From CAWKKW01 sp963850345 (GTDB lineage: Bacteria; Acidobacteriota; Terriglobia; Terriglobales; Acidobacteriaceae): a stretch of 64,000 nucleotides of DNA. The stretch covers positions 1 to 64,000 of the forward strand of contig CAWKKW010000011.1 of NCBI GenBank assembly GCA_963850345.1, written 5' to 3'. Under the pieces are notes generated by a model. That model worked only from the letters and a program-made list of their open reading frames with translations. It did no database searches and had not been told where the DNA came from. Numbering within the stretch: position 1 is the first letter of the stretch; each line of letters opens with the position of its first letter. The translations under genes and the position numbers were made by a program. Shown here piece after piece: positions 53,052-62,216 of the stretch.

Positions 53052-55874
53052 ATGACAGGTCGAACCGCTGCTTCGTTTGTTGTGTGCGCCTTCATGAGCC
53101 TGGGACTTCTCGCCTTCTGCCAAGACTCCCAAACGGGAGCCTCCCGTCTGCGTGTCGAAGCGCTGCAGATCGAAGGCAGGGTCGACCCGCTCGGCATTGA
53201 GGAGGAACATCCGTCACTCCGGTGGCATTTGAAAGCGGCGTCTCCCGGCGATCGCGGGCTGAGACAGCTCGCCTACCAGGTCGTAGCGGCTTCCAGCCTG
53301 GAACGGCTTCGTAACCATCAGGGTGACGTATGGGACAGCGGGAAGACAACTTCTCGCAGATTGCCTGGTGCCACGTATGAAGGAGTTCGCCTCGCCTCCG
53401 GCACCACCTGCTATTGGTCGGTACGAGTGTGGGATAACGATGACCGTCCGTCGGAATGGAGCGGCCCCGCCCGCTGGACAACCGGATTGCGACCGGGAGA
53501 CTGGAAGGCTAAATGGATTGCCGCCGCTCCGGACCGCAAGGTACCGCGCACGGTGGAAGGAACCGAGTCCACTCTGGATGATCCGGCTGAACTCCCGATC
53601 TTTCGCCACAGTTTTGTTTTAGAGAAGGCCATTAAGGATGCCACGGCCTTTGTTTCCGGTCTTGGGCAGTACGAACTGCGCATCAACGGTAAGCCAGTCA
53701 CAAGCGCCGTGCTCACGCCCGGCTGGACTGACTATAAGAAGACGGTGCCTTATAACTCGTATAACGTGACTGCCCAGTTACAGCAGGGAAAGAATGCTTT
53801 CGCTGTGCTGCTTGGAAATGGAATGTACAACGTTGAGGGTGTGAAGGGGCGATATACCAAGTTCGTCGGCACGTATGGGCAGCCCAAACTGATTTTGCAG
53901 ATGCGGGTGCGCTTCACTGATGGGACGGAGACCATCGTCACGAGCGACGGTAGCTGGAAGAGACATGCCAGCCCGATCACCTTCTCGTCCACGTACGGTG
54001 GCGAGGACTACGATGCTCGCCTGGAGCCAGCCGGTTGGGAGTCGCCGGAATTTGAAGACAAGTCTTGGCAGAATGCCCTCGAAGTACAGGGGCCGGGCGG
54101 CGAGTTACACGCCGACCTATCGCCGCCGATTCAGATCTTCCAAACCTTCCAAGGCAAGAAGATTTCGGAGGTTCGCCCCGGTGTGATGGTGTACGACCTG
54201 GGCCAGAACTTTGCCGGGTGGCCGGTGTTGCATGTGCGCGGAGCGAAGGGCGCGAAGATCACACTGATGGCCGGGGAGTTACTCACGCCGGAGGGGTTAG
54301 TAACTCAGAAGAGCGCGAATGCAGGCCCCGCCGATCCTAATCTCTTCTCATATACGTTGCGTGGAGATGGCGTGGAGACTTGGCGTCCGCGGTTCAGTTA
54401 TTACGGATTTCGCTATGTGCAGGTGGAGGGCGCAAGGGGCACCTCGGATAAGTCGACAACTCTGCCGGTGCTCGAAGGATTGGAGGGAGAATTCCTTCAT
54501 GCGAATGCGCCAGTCGTTGGGCAGTTCGCGAGTTCCGATTCGCTGCTGGATAGAATCCACGTCCTGATCGATAACTCCATTCTAAGTAACATGGTCAGCG
54601 TGCCTACAGACTGCCCGCACCGCGAGAAGCTGGGGTGGCTGGAGCAGACGCACCTCGCGGGTTCGTCCATCATGTACAACTACGATGTCCAACAACTCTA
54701 CGATAAGATGGCGCACGACATGAGCGACGCACAACTCGGCGATGGGCTGGTTCCTTCCATTGCACCGGAGTATGTGGCGTTCGTAGATAAGGGTGGCAAG
54801 AGCACTTTCTTCCGCGATTCCCCGGAGTGGGGTAGCGCTATCATTCTGAGCCCCTGGACCGCTTATCAGTTTTACGGCGATATAGGCGTACTGCAGCAGG
54901 CCTATCCCGCAATGCAGCGGTATGCAGCCTATCTGAATTCAAAGGCGGAAGACCACGTCCTCTCCTATGGACTTGGCGACTGGTACGACATCGGGCCTAA
55001 GGCTCCCGGCGTCTCACAACTTACCGGCAAAGGACTTACTGCGACGGCCATTTACTATCAGGACCTGCTGACACTCGAGGAAGTCGCCCAAGAGCTTGGA
55101 AAACAAAGCGACTCCCGCCGATACGCAGCGGAAGCGCAACAGGTAAAGCAGGCATTCAACGCGAAGCTCTTTCATCCCGAAACCAACGAATACGATGAGG
55201 CCAGTCAGACAGCGAACGCCATGCCGCTGGTATTAGGTCTGGTGCCAGAGGGCCATCGCGAACGCGTGCTCGAAAACCTAGTCCGCGACATTCGCCGGAG
55301 AGAGAATCATGTGTCTGCCGGAGATGTCGGCTTTCACTATGTGGTTCGCGCACTGACGGATGGAGGACGTTCCGACGTACTGTACGACATGCTATCTCGA
55401 ACTGATTCTCCGAGCTACGGCTATCAGCTTGAAAAGGGCGCGACCACGCTTACCGAGGCATGGGACACGAATCCAAGCTCATCGCAGAACCACTTCATGC
55501 TGGGACACGCGGAGGAGTGGTTTTATCGCGGCCTCGCCGGTATCCGAGTAGATTTCTCGCAATCCGAAGCCGAACGGATTCGTATCGAGCCGGCATTTGT
55601 ACGCGGCCTTAACAGTGCATCCGCCGGTTACGATTCCGCTCTCGGTCCCATCATCAGCCAATGGAAGCGGGAGGGCGGCAGCGTGGAATTGACGGTCGAG
55701 ATACCAGCGGGTGCGAACGCGACGATCGTCTTACCGACAAAGGATGCCGCGGAAGTTACAGAAGGCGCCATGCCCCTTCAGCAATCGAAAGATGCCACGG
55801 ATGTAAGGGTGTCCGAGGCGAAGGTTCGATTCGTCGTCGGATCGGGCCACTACACTTTTCGCATTCTGGAATAA
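53052..55874 (+). CDS. GH78 family glycoside hydrolase (alpha-L-rhamnosidase-like)
   Basis: About 940 residues with a signal peptide. The N-terminal beta domains include EGRVDPLGIEEEHPSLRW and YWSVRVWDNDDRPSEWSGP; a carbohydrate-binding-like domain with YELRINGKPVTSAVLTPGW and YDLGQNFAGWPVLHVRG follows. The (alpha/alpha)6 barrel contains TDCPHREKLGWLEQTHLAG. In classical enzymes this reads DCPxRDERLGWTGDAQ; here the aspartate of GDAQ is replaced (LEQTH), as in a variant branch. The second acid lies in TLTEAWDTN. It should cleave terminal rhamnose, but the variant motif leaves the substrate open. The ATG at 53052 behind AAGGA is preferred over GTG 53031. Confidence 0.85.
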   Translation: MTGRTAASFVVCAFMSLGLLAFCQDSQTGASRLRVEALQIEGRVDPLGIEEEHPSLRWHLKAASPGDRGLRQLAYQVVAASSLERLRNHQGDVWDSGKTTSRRLPGATYEGVRLASGTTCYWSVRVWDNDDRPSEWSGPARWTTGLRPGDWKAKWIAAAPDRKVPRTVEGTESTLDDPAELPIFRHSFVLEKAIKDATAFVSGLGQYELRINGKPVTSAVLTPGWTDYKKTVPYNSYNVTAQLQQGKNAFAVLLGNGMYNVEGVKGRYTKFVGTYGQPKLILQMRVRFTDGTETIVTSDGSWKRHASPITFSSTYGGEDYDARLEPAGWESPEFEDKSWQNALEVQGPGGELHADLSPPIQIFQTFQGKKISEVRPGVMVYDLGQNFAGWPVLHVRGAKGAKITLMAGELLTPEGLVTQKSANAGPADPNLFSYTLRGDGVETWRPRFSYYGFRYVQVEGARGTSDKSTTLPVLEGLEGEFLHANAPVVGQFASSDSLLDRIHVLIDNSILSNMVSVPTDCPHREKLGWLEQTHLAGSSIMYNYDVQQLYDKMAHDMSDAQLGDGLVPSIAPEYVAFVDKGGKSTFFRDSPEWGSAIILSPWTAYQFYGDIGVLQQAYPAMQRYAAYLNSKAEDHVLSYGLGDWYDIGPKAPGVSQLTGKGLTATAIYYQDLLTLEEVAQELGKQSDSRRYAAEAQQVKQAFNAKLFHPETNEYDEASQTANAMPLVLGLVPEGHRERVLENLVRDIRRRENHVSAGDVGFHYVVRALTDGGRSDVLYDMLSRTDSPSYGYQLEKGATTLTEAWDTNPSSSQNHFMLGHAEEWFYRGLAGIRVDFSQSEAERIRIEPAFVRGLNSASAGYDSALGPIISQWKREGGSVELTVEIPAGANATIVLPTKDAAEVTEGAMPLQQSKDATDVRVSEAKVRFVVGSGHYTFRILE

Positions 55875-55909
55875 CTCGAAAGCGGCCCGTCACCCATGCG
55901 GCGAACTTC

Positions 55910-57007
55910 TCAGGAGACTGGCGCTCGCAAGCCTTCCTGCGTGACCAGCTTATGTTCGATGTAGTTATAAGGCGGCACATTTCTACCCCGCAGCAGGGAA
56001 AGGCCTAACTCGATGAGCCGCGGCCCATATTCGTTGACCTCGTGTGAAACGGATCCAATGATGGGGCTGCCAGGCGCGCGCATCTCATCCACGATCTCGG
56101 GAATGCAATCCTGACCGACGATAGCCACGTGTTTGAGGCGCTTCAGTTCTCTCACCGCTTCTAATGCGCCGAGTGCGCTCGTATCTGTCGCAGCGGCAAT
56201 TAATATGTGCTTGTCTTTTGGATGGCGCGAGAGGAAGTCGAGCACCACGCGATAGCTCTTGTCGCGCATGCCGCGGCCATCGATCCGCACAAAGGTCTCG
56301 ACCGGCAGATCCGGCAAGACAGACGCCACGCCATCGAAGGCTCCCGTAATCCGGCTCTGGACCAACGTACCCGCCTCTTCCAGATCAAGCCCAAGGGTCC
56401 AGTTTACCTTGCCGCCCCAGTTCTGAACCGCATGTTCGGCCAGTAAGACACCTGCCTCGTGACCTACACGGTAGTTATCCACTCCAAAGTAAGTCGCATG
56501 GGGATGCGGAATATCGATCGCGATGAGTGGAATGCCCGCGCCGGCGATCTTGTCCGCGATCACTGGAGCAACACGACGATCGATCTGAAACTCAATAATC
56601 AGATCAACCTGGGCGCGCACAAATTCCTCGGCGTTCTTGAGGGCGGTGTTAGCGTCATATTTGTTATCAAGCACCAGCAAGTCCACGCCGGAAGCGGCAG
56701 CCGCAGATCGCAGGCTGGAAGTGACTGCCTCAGAGAAGGGCATCTCCGCGCTTTGACTGCCAAAGCCAAAACGCATCTTCATGGGCAGGCTCACCAGGCG
56801 GTACAGGCCATCGCTGGTCTTCGCCACATATCCGCGATGCACCAGCGTCTGGAGGATGCGGTATACGCTGGTCTTGGAAAACCGCGTACGCTGATACACA
56901 ACCTCGAGCGCCATCGGCGTCTTTTCGGCCTGGAGCATCTCCATGATGTCCAGAGCCTTGGAGAGAATCGGGATGAGGTACAGGCGTTTCGTTGATCGCT
57001 GGGCCAA
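55910..57007 (-). CDS. Chimeric regulator: IclR-type HTH fused to a sugar-binding (LacI/PBP1) domain
   Basis: 365 residues. The N-terminal winged helix (LIPILSKALDIMEMLQAEK, then RFSKTSVYRILQTLVHRGYV) is of IclR type. The remainder is a type I periplasmic-binding-protein fold: DLLVLDNKYDANTALKNAEE, FVRAQVDLIIEFQIDRRVAP, GIPLIAIDIPHPHATYFGVD and HVAIVGQDCIPEIVDEMRAP. IclR regulators normally carry a GAF-like effector domain, so this is an unusual fusion. Placed between GH78, lutA and rhaT genes, it probably senses rhamnose or a related sugar. The start is TTG. Confidence 0.8.
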   Translation of the reverse strand: MAQRSTKRLYLIPILSKALDIMEMLQAEKTPMALEVVYQRTRFSKTSVYRILQTLVHRGYVAKTSDGLYRLVSLPMKMRFGFGSQSAEMPFSEAVTSSLRSAAAASGVDLLVLDNKYDANTALKNAEEFVRAQVDLIIEFQIDRRVAPVIADKIAGAGIPLIAIDIPHPHATYFGVDNYRVGHEAGVLLAEHAVQNWGGKVNWTLGLDLEEAGTLVQSRITGAFDGVASVLPDLPVETFVRIDGRGMRDKSYRVVLDFLSRHPKDKHILIAAATDTSALGALEAVRELKRLKHVAIVGQDCIPEIVDEMRAPGSPIIGSVSHEVNEYGPRLIELGLSLLRGRNVPPYNYIEHKLVTQEGLRAPVS

Positions 57008-57067
57008 GGGTTTTGAACCTGGTAAGTTAATTGAAATCAGCCAAAGTGTAGCACCTGTAAATGCGAC

Positions 57068-57081
57068 TTTCTGTAATGAAA
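57068..57081. promoter_or_regulatory. Inverted repeat upstream of the chimeric regulator
   Basis: TTTC-TGTAAT-GAAA lies 61 bases before the regulator start, resembling IclR-family sites such as those of KdgR. It could be an autoregulatory site. Short and therefore weak evidence. Confidence 0.3.
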
Positions 57082-57102
57082 CACAGTGTCGACTACATAG
57101 GC

Positions 57103-57120
57103 ATCCATCGAAAGATGGAT
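57103..57120 (-). terminator. Hairpin with GAAA tetraloop just after lutA
   Basis: ATCCATC-GAAA-GATGGAT is a perfect 7-bp stem closing a GAAA loop on the plus strand (TTTC on the minus), 5 bases after the lutA stop. There is no T-run, so it may be a weak terminator or a transcript-stabilising element rather than an intrinsic terminator. Confidence 0.4.
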
Positions 57121-57124
57121 TGGC

Positions 57125-57862
57125 TTAAATTGGCGCAGTTTCTGAAGCCAGGATCTCGGCCAGGTGAGCGGTCCTAACAAACGTCCGCTGGCGGTGCAAC
57201 GAGCCATAAATATTCATCAGGCACGAGTTGTCAACCGCGGTACAAACCTCGGCAGCGGTGTTGAGCACGCACCGGACTTTGTCGGCCAACATTGCGGAGG
57301 AGACATCGGCATTCTTGATGGCGAAGGTGCCGCCGAAGCCGCAACACTCCTCCACCTTCTCCAAGTCGACCAGGGTGAGACCGCCGACCTTGCGGAGCAG
57401 GCGGTAGGGTATGTCCCCCAGATGCAGGCTACGCAGAGAGTGGCAGCTGGCGTGGTAAGTTACGCGATGCGGAAACGTGGCTCCCACATCCTCGACTCCG
57501 AGCCGCTTGACCAGAAACTCGGAAAATTCAAAGACGCGCGGCAAGAGAGACTCGACGTCTGCGATGAACTGCGGGTCGCCTGATTCCAAGGCGGCCTTAG
57601 GATAGTGCTCGCGGATCATGGCGACGCATGAGGATGAGGGAACGCAGACAGCTTCAGCATCGCCGAAGACCTTGACGAAGTGGCGGATGATCGGCACCGC
57701 TTCACGCAGGTAGCCGGTATTCCAGTGCATCTGACCGCAGCAGGTCTGGGCGGCGGGAAACTCCACCTGGTGGCCAAGTCGTTCCAGCACGCGCACGACG
57801 GCTTTACCGGTCTCGGGAAAAAGCGTGTCGTTGTAACAGGTGATGAACAGCGAAACCCGCAC
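57125..57862 (-). CDS. lutA: LutA-type (Fe-S) protein of L-lactate oxidation
   Basis: 245 residues from GTG 57862 behind AAGGAGAA. The two CCG domains are clear: AQTCCGQMHWNTG and CHSLRSLHLGD with EECCGFGGTFAIKNADVS, with paired cysteines that bind iron-sulfur clusters or quinone. VSLFITCYNDTLFPETGKAV opens the protein as in LutA/YkgE. With LutB and LutC it oxidises L-lactate to pyruvate; those genes are not adjacent here. Lactate is a possible end product of rhamnose breakdown via lactaldehyde, which fits the neighbouring rhaT. Confidence 0.88.
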   Translation of the reverse strand: MRVSLFITCYNDTLFPETGKAVVRVLERLGHQVEFPAAQTCCGQMHWNTGYLREAVPIIRHFVKVFGDAEAVCVPSSSCVAMIREHYPKAALESGDPQFIADVESLLPRVFEFSEFLVKRLGVEDVGATFPHRVTYHASCHSLRSLHLGDIPYRLLRKVGGLTLVDLEKVEECCGFGGTFAIKNADVSSAMLADKVRCVLNTAAEVCTAVDNSCLMNIYGSLHRQRTFVRTAHLAEILASETAPI

Positions 57863-57959
57863 GTGCGTTCTCCTTGCAGCCGCTACAGCCGCGCGTCCAA
57901 CCGCAAAGGCCAACGCCGATACGGGTGAGTGTACGTGCGGCTACGCTAAAACTTCAATA

Positions 57960-57973
57960 GGAATTCTATTTCC
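57960..57973. promoter_or_regulatory. IclR-like operator candidate between lutA and rhaT
   Basis: GGAATTCTATTTCC, with GGAA and TTCC arms, lies in the shared region between the divergent lutA and rhaT genes and resembles the IclR consensus (GGAAAT-N-ATTTCC). The nearby chimeric regulator has an IclR-type reading head, so it may control both genes from here. Inference from one site only. Confidence 0.4.
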
Positions 57974-58057
57974 AATCGTGTACACGGTGCTTTATGATGT
58001 GCTCCGCCGAGCTGGACGAACCATCCTGAAATACCATCGTGCGAATTCTCTGATTCT

Positions 58058-59230
58058 TTGAGGTACCGTTTGGGAGCCAATCCGTTTGTAGGCGTACTGT
58101 ATCACTGGCTGGGAGGATTGGCGTCCGCCAGCTGTTATCTTCCCTTCCGCGGGATTAAACGCTGGTCCTGGGAGACTTACTGGCTGCTGCAGGGCGTGTT
58201 CAGCTGGATCTTCGCACCCCTCATTATCGGATCTCTGCTGGTGCCGGGAATGATGTCGATTATTCATGCCGCCCCCACATCGAGTATTTTCTTCGCGTAT
58301 TTCTGGGGATGCCTCTGGGGTATCGGCGGACTCACCTGTGGCCTGTCGATCCGCTATCTGGGATTTGCGCTCGGCTATCCCATCGTTCTCGGCTTGTGTA
58401 CCGTGTTTGGGACCTTAATGCCGCCCATCTTCAGCGGCGAGATCAAAACCATTGCGCACGAAATCTCGGGTCACGTGATTCTGATTGGCCTAGGCGTATG
58501 TGTGATCGGGATCTTCTTCAGTGGGTTTGCAGGTCGTTCCAAGGAGAACGAGCTGACGGAAGAAGAAAAGAAGGAAACGGTTGAGGAGTTCGAGTACGGC
58601 AAAGGGCTGGCGGTGGCTGTCCTGTCCGGCATTATGAGCGCCTGTTTCGCCTATGGCTTGGCGGCCGGCAAGCCGATTGCGAATATTGCGAAGACACAAC
58701 TGCTGCTTCACGGTAGGGGCGACATCTGGCAGAATTTGCCGGTCCTGGTAGTGGTGATGCTTGGTGGATTCACAACAAATTTTTTGTGGTGCCTGTTTCT
58801 ACTGATCAAACATCGCTCCGCAAATCAATATGCGGGGGCAGCCCTGCCCGAGGAGAACGTTCCCGCCGTCAAGCAGAATATTGCACGGCTAGCCGGGCCG
58901 GTGCTGACGGTGAATTACCTGATGGCAGCGCTGGCGGGAGTTACTTGGTACTTCCAGTTCTTCTTCTACAGCATGGGCCAGACCAAGATGGGCAAGTACG
59001 ACTTCTCGAGCTGGACGCTGCACATGGCCAGCATCATGATCTTCGCCACCATCCTCGGCATGATTCTGAAAGAGTGGCGTGGAACCAGCGTGCGCACCCG
59101 GTCGCTGGTGGCGGCGGGTCTATTTTTCCTGGTGTTTTCAACGGTTGTAGTAGGTTATGGCAACTACATGAAGGCCAACGAAGTGCCCGCACAACGGGTG
59201 AGTATCGACCCGTCAAAAGGCGCTCAATGA
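58058..59230 (+). CDS. rhaT: L-rhamnose/proton symporter
   Basis: 390 residues, about ten membrane helices; drives uptake of L-rhamnose with protons. The family signatures appear as SASCYLPFRGIKRWSWETYW, FFAYFWGCLWGIGGLTCGLS, IRYLGFALGYPIVLGLCTVF and the late FFFYSMGQTKMGKYDFSSWT. A charged loop (KENELTEEEKKETVEEFE) divides the halves. The start is TTG 58058, or a nearby TTG at 58070. It is divergent from lutA and surrounded by GH78 and GH3 genes, fitting a rhamnose-utilisation locus. The isomerase, kinase and aldolase are not in the window. Confidence 0.92.
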   Translation: MRYRLGANPFVGVLYHWLGGLASASCYLPFRGIKRWSWETYWLLQGVFSWIFAPLIIGSLLVPGMMSIIHAAPTSSIFFAYFWGCLWGIGGLTCGLSIRYLGFALGYPIVLGLCTVFGTLMPPIFSGEIKTIAHEISGHVILIGLGVCVIGIFFSGFAGRSKENELTEEEKKETVEEFEYGKGLAVAVLSGIMSACFAYGLAAGKPIANIAKTQLLLHGRGDIWQNLPVLVVVMLGGFTTNFLWCLFLLIKHRSANQYAGAALPEENVPAVKQNIARLAGPVLTVNYLMAALAGVTWYFQFFFYSMGQTKMGKYDFSSWTLHMASIMIFATILGMILKEWRGTSVRTRSLVAAGLFFLVFSTVVVGYGNYMKANEVPAQRVSIDPSKGAQ

Positions 59231-59373
59231 TTGAGCTGCATGTCCGGACAGTCGTGGTCCACACCGGCGCACGACGTGGCCCTGCTGAGTCTTTACACAG
59301 CCTTGGTAGTAGCGTGGTGGAAGATCCAGCCAATCCCTCCGATGGCGATCGGCTGGTTACTCGGCTGCTGCGA

Positions 59374-62130
59374 CTATTCGGTACTCTTCTGAAGCGGCAA
59401 GTCGCGCGATGACGAACCTACAAAGATGGTTCGCGAACTCGTAATCGTGTCCCACTTATTGTCTGCAGTCGACCAGTACTGCTGCGTGCGCAGGGGCAAG
59501 TGCAAGGTAAGGTTCTTCGATTCACCCGGATCAAGGTGGACCCGATCGAAGCCGGCAAGCGCCTTCTCCGCAAATTGCACCGATGGCGGCGCGTTGGTTG
59601 GAGCGCCCAGGTAGACCTGCGGCACTTCGTCTGCTGCCGCCTGCCCGGTGTTCTTGACAGCGAAGCTGACATCTAGGCCACCATCTGCCGCGTGCGCAAC
59701 TGTCAGTCCTGAGTAGGCGAAGGTTGTATAACTCAGCCCGTGGCCGAAGGGAAATAGCGGCTCTATCTTCTGATGGTCAAACCAGCGGTACCCCTCGAAG
59801 ATGCCTTCCGAGTAAGTCGTCTTTCCATCGACACCTTTGGCTGAGCGTTCCGGATGATTGGGTTCGGTAGCCGGGTAGTCTTCGAGGCGCGAAGCCCAGG
59901 TGAAGGGCAGGCGACCGGAAGGACTTACCTTACCTAAAAGCAGGTTAGCCGTGGCCCATCCACCCTCGTCACCAGGCCACCACATCTGCAGCACAGCCTT
60001 GACCTTTGAGAGCCACGGCATCGCGACAGGCTGGCTTACATTCAGCACGACGATAGTGTTGGGATTAGCGGCAGCCACATCGGAGATGAGCTGATCCTGA
60101 TCGCCGGGCAAACCGAAATCGGGGTGGCCACGGCTCCAGGCGAAAACCACTGCTGTATTAGCTTGCTTAGCCGCACTTACGGCGGCCGCGTAGTTAGACT
60201 TCAACTGATCGGGAGTAACCCAGTTCAGGCGTATCTGCGTTGGCGAGTTAGAAGAATCGGGTGCAGACGAAACCGATAGCTGATGTGGTCCAGCCGTAAG
60301 TTCCAGGGCGACGCGCACATTGTCCAGACCGTCGGTCGTCGGCAGTACATTGTCTTGCCCGGCCTGGGTAATGTCACCGTGAATGAACATGTCTCCATTC
60401 GAAACGATTCGCTTGCCATCGAGACGAAGCGTGCCGTAACAGCCGAGCATCTGCAGATAGAGTCTGTATGTTCCTGCTGAGGGCACGGTCAAGGTGCCGG
60501 TCCAGGTGATGGCAGAGTCCGGAGGAAGTGCTTTGCCGTTCGATGTGGTGAAGTCCACTTGCGCATCGGCTTTGGGATTAGAGCCGCCGGAGCGCGCGAG
60601 CCCAGGCTTGCCATCATGAGACAAGAATTGCGCAGGGATAGGAGTACCGGTCATGTCGTTGGCGACCGCGAAGGAGATATGTACGCCAGGATCGCCTGCC
60701 GTGAACTTCTTGATCAGGGTCAAGGGACCGATCTGCCGCTCTGGCAAGCCGACCGCCTTTTCGCCAGAGGCTCCCATGGCGATCGTTTGCGCGGCTCCTG
60801 GTCCGATCAGAACGATAGAGGACAAAGCTTCTTTGCTAAGCGGCAGCGCGTGCGCTTCGTTCTTCAAGAGTACGGCCGCATCTTCCCCAGTCTTCTCGAT
60901 GATCTTGGCATTTCCTTCGACATCGTCAGGAGTAATCGCATGATGAGACTGTCCGTCGAGAAATCCGAATTTGTCCATCTGTAACAACACGCGTCCGGCT
61001 GCGCGGGTGATGGTCGCCTCGTCCACCTGATGTTCCTGCAGCGCGTCTCTCATATTCTTTGCCCGGCCGGCAGGCGGACCTGCGAAATCAAAAGCCTTTG
61101 CGGGCGGCTCTTCTGGCAATCTGCCATTGAACATCGCGTTGAAGTCGGGTGCATCGGCAGGCGGAGGTGTCATAGCTTTGGCCGGCCGCGGTGCCGAATT
61201 ATCGAAGTAAGATGGGGTGAAATCGCCGAACGGCCCGCCGAGTGGGCCCGGCATCTCCATGTCCAATCCGGCATTGATGAAGGTGTTGCCATGAGTTGCG
61301 CCCCAATCGGAGGTGACGAACCCCTTAAAGCCAACCTCCTGCTTCAGAATTCTGTTCAGGGTCGCGTCGTTGCCGCAGGCATACTCCCCGTTGATCTTGT
61401 TATAGGAACACATAATGGAGGAGACCTCTGCCTGCGACACGTCGACGAAGGGTGCGACGTAGATCTCGTGCAGCGTTTGCAGGTCGACCACCACATCCGT
61501 GCCATCGGTGTCGTAAGCGACGTAGTGCTTCGCCTGGGAGAGGATCTTCTGGCCCTGAACCCCTCGGACCATCGAAGCAGCGATCTGACCAGTTAACAAT
61601 GGATCTTCGCCAAAGGTGTTGTATGCGCGATTAAAAGTCAGATCGCGATCGATATTGATGAAGGGCTGCAAGACGACGTCGATGCCACGAGCCTTCGCTT
61701 CACGCGCGATCAGGATTCCATTCTGCTCCGCATCTTCGCGGCTGAAGGTAGCCGCCAGACCCATGGTGGAGGTCGGCGCCGCGGCAGGAATGCGCGTGAG
61801 AACTCCGGGAGGACCATCGGCCAATCGCAGAGGGGGAATACCGAGACGCGGCACGCCGGCAAGATATCCGGCCTGTCCTTGATACGTATTTTTCGGCTCA
61901 GCCTCTCCGTGAATCAAAGAAATCTTCTCTTCCAGGGTGAGTTGGCTAAGCAGCGCATCCACTTTGGCATCGCCCGTCACAGGCGCACTGTCCGATTGGC
62001 TTTGCGCCGATGTAGAGCCGACAAGGCCTAACATCCCGCAGGTGAGAGCGAGCGCAAGAGTTCTGCAGAAAATGTGTGCCAAGGGAAGTCCCTGAAGGTT
62101 CGTTGCGCTTTGCGCCTTACTGTCATTCAC
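59374..62130 (-). CDS. GH3 family beta-glucosidase with PA14-like insertion
   Basis: 918 residues with a signal peptide (TLALALTCGMLGLVGSTSAQ). The first domain has LADGPPGVLTRIPAAAPTST, YNTFGEDPLLTGQIAASMVR and the nucleophile aspartate in GFVTSDWGATHG. The second domain is split by a PA14-like beta domain (ITWTGTLTVPSAGTYRLYLQ), then continues with AVVFAWSRGHPDFGLPGDQD and LPFTWASRLEDYPATEPNH. A fibronectin III-like domain (DVSFAVKNTGQAAADEVPQV) closes the protein. It should release terminal glucose (or xylose/galactose) from glycosides; PA14 may bind the substrate. It shares the locus with rhamnosidases, which suggests cleavage of rhamnosyl-glucosides. Confidence 0.92.
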   Translation of the reverse strand: MNDSKAQSATNLQGLPLAHIFCRTLALALTCGMLGLVGSTSAQSQSDSAPVTGDAKVDALLSQLTLEEKISLIHGEAEPKNTYQGQAGYLAGVPRLGIPPLRLADGPPGVLTRIPAAAPTSTMGLAATFSREDAEQNGILIAREAKARGIDVVLQPFINIDRDLTFNRAYNTFGEDPLLTGQIAASMVRGVQGQKILSQAKHYVAYDTDGTDVVVDLQTLHEIYVAPFVDVSQAEVSSIMCSYNKINGEYACGNDATLNRILKQEVGFKGFVTSDWGATHGNTFINAGLDMEMPGPLGGPFGDFTPSYFDNSAPRPAKAMTPPPADAPDFNAMFNGRLPEEPPAKAFDFAGPPAGRAKNMRDALQEHQVDEATITRAAGRVLLQMDKFGFLDGQSHHAITPDDVEGNAKIIEKTGEDAAVLLKNEAHALPLSKEALSSIVLIGPGAAQTIAMGASGEKAVGLPERQIGPLTLIKKFTAGDPGVHISFAVANDMTGTPIPAQFLSHDGKPGLARSGGSNPKADAQVDFTTSNGKALPPDSAITWTGTLTVPSAGTYRLYLQMLGCYGTLRLDGKRIVSNGDMFIHGDITQAGQDNVLPTTDGLDNVRVALELTAGPHQLSVSSAPDSSNSPTQIRLNWVTPDQLKSNYAAAVSAAKQANTAVVFAWSRGHPDFGLPGDQDQLISDVAAANPNTIVVLNVSQPVAMPWLSKVKAVLQMWWPGDEGGWATANLLLGKVSPSGRLPFTWASRLEDYPATEPNHPERSAKGVDGKTTYSEGIFEGYRWFDHQKIEPLFPFGHGLSYTTFAYSGLTVAHAADGGLDVSFAVKNTGQAAADEVPQVYLGAPTNAPPSVQFAEKALAGFDRVHLDPGESKNLTLHLPLRTQQYWSTADNKWDTITSSRTIFVGSSSRDLPLQKSTE

Positions 62131-62216
62131 GTGTTGGCCTCAATCGGACTACGAAATGGAATCGACCCAAAACGATACCTGAAATCACGAATCCCTGCAC
62201 CTGCTGCACTCTAAAT

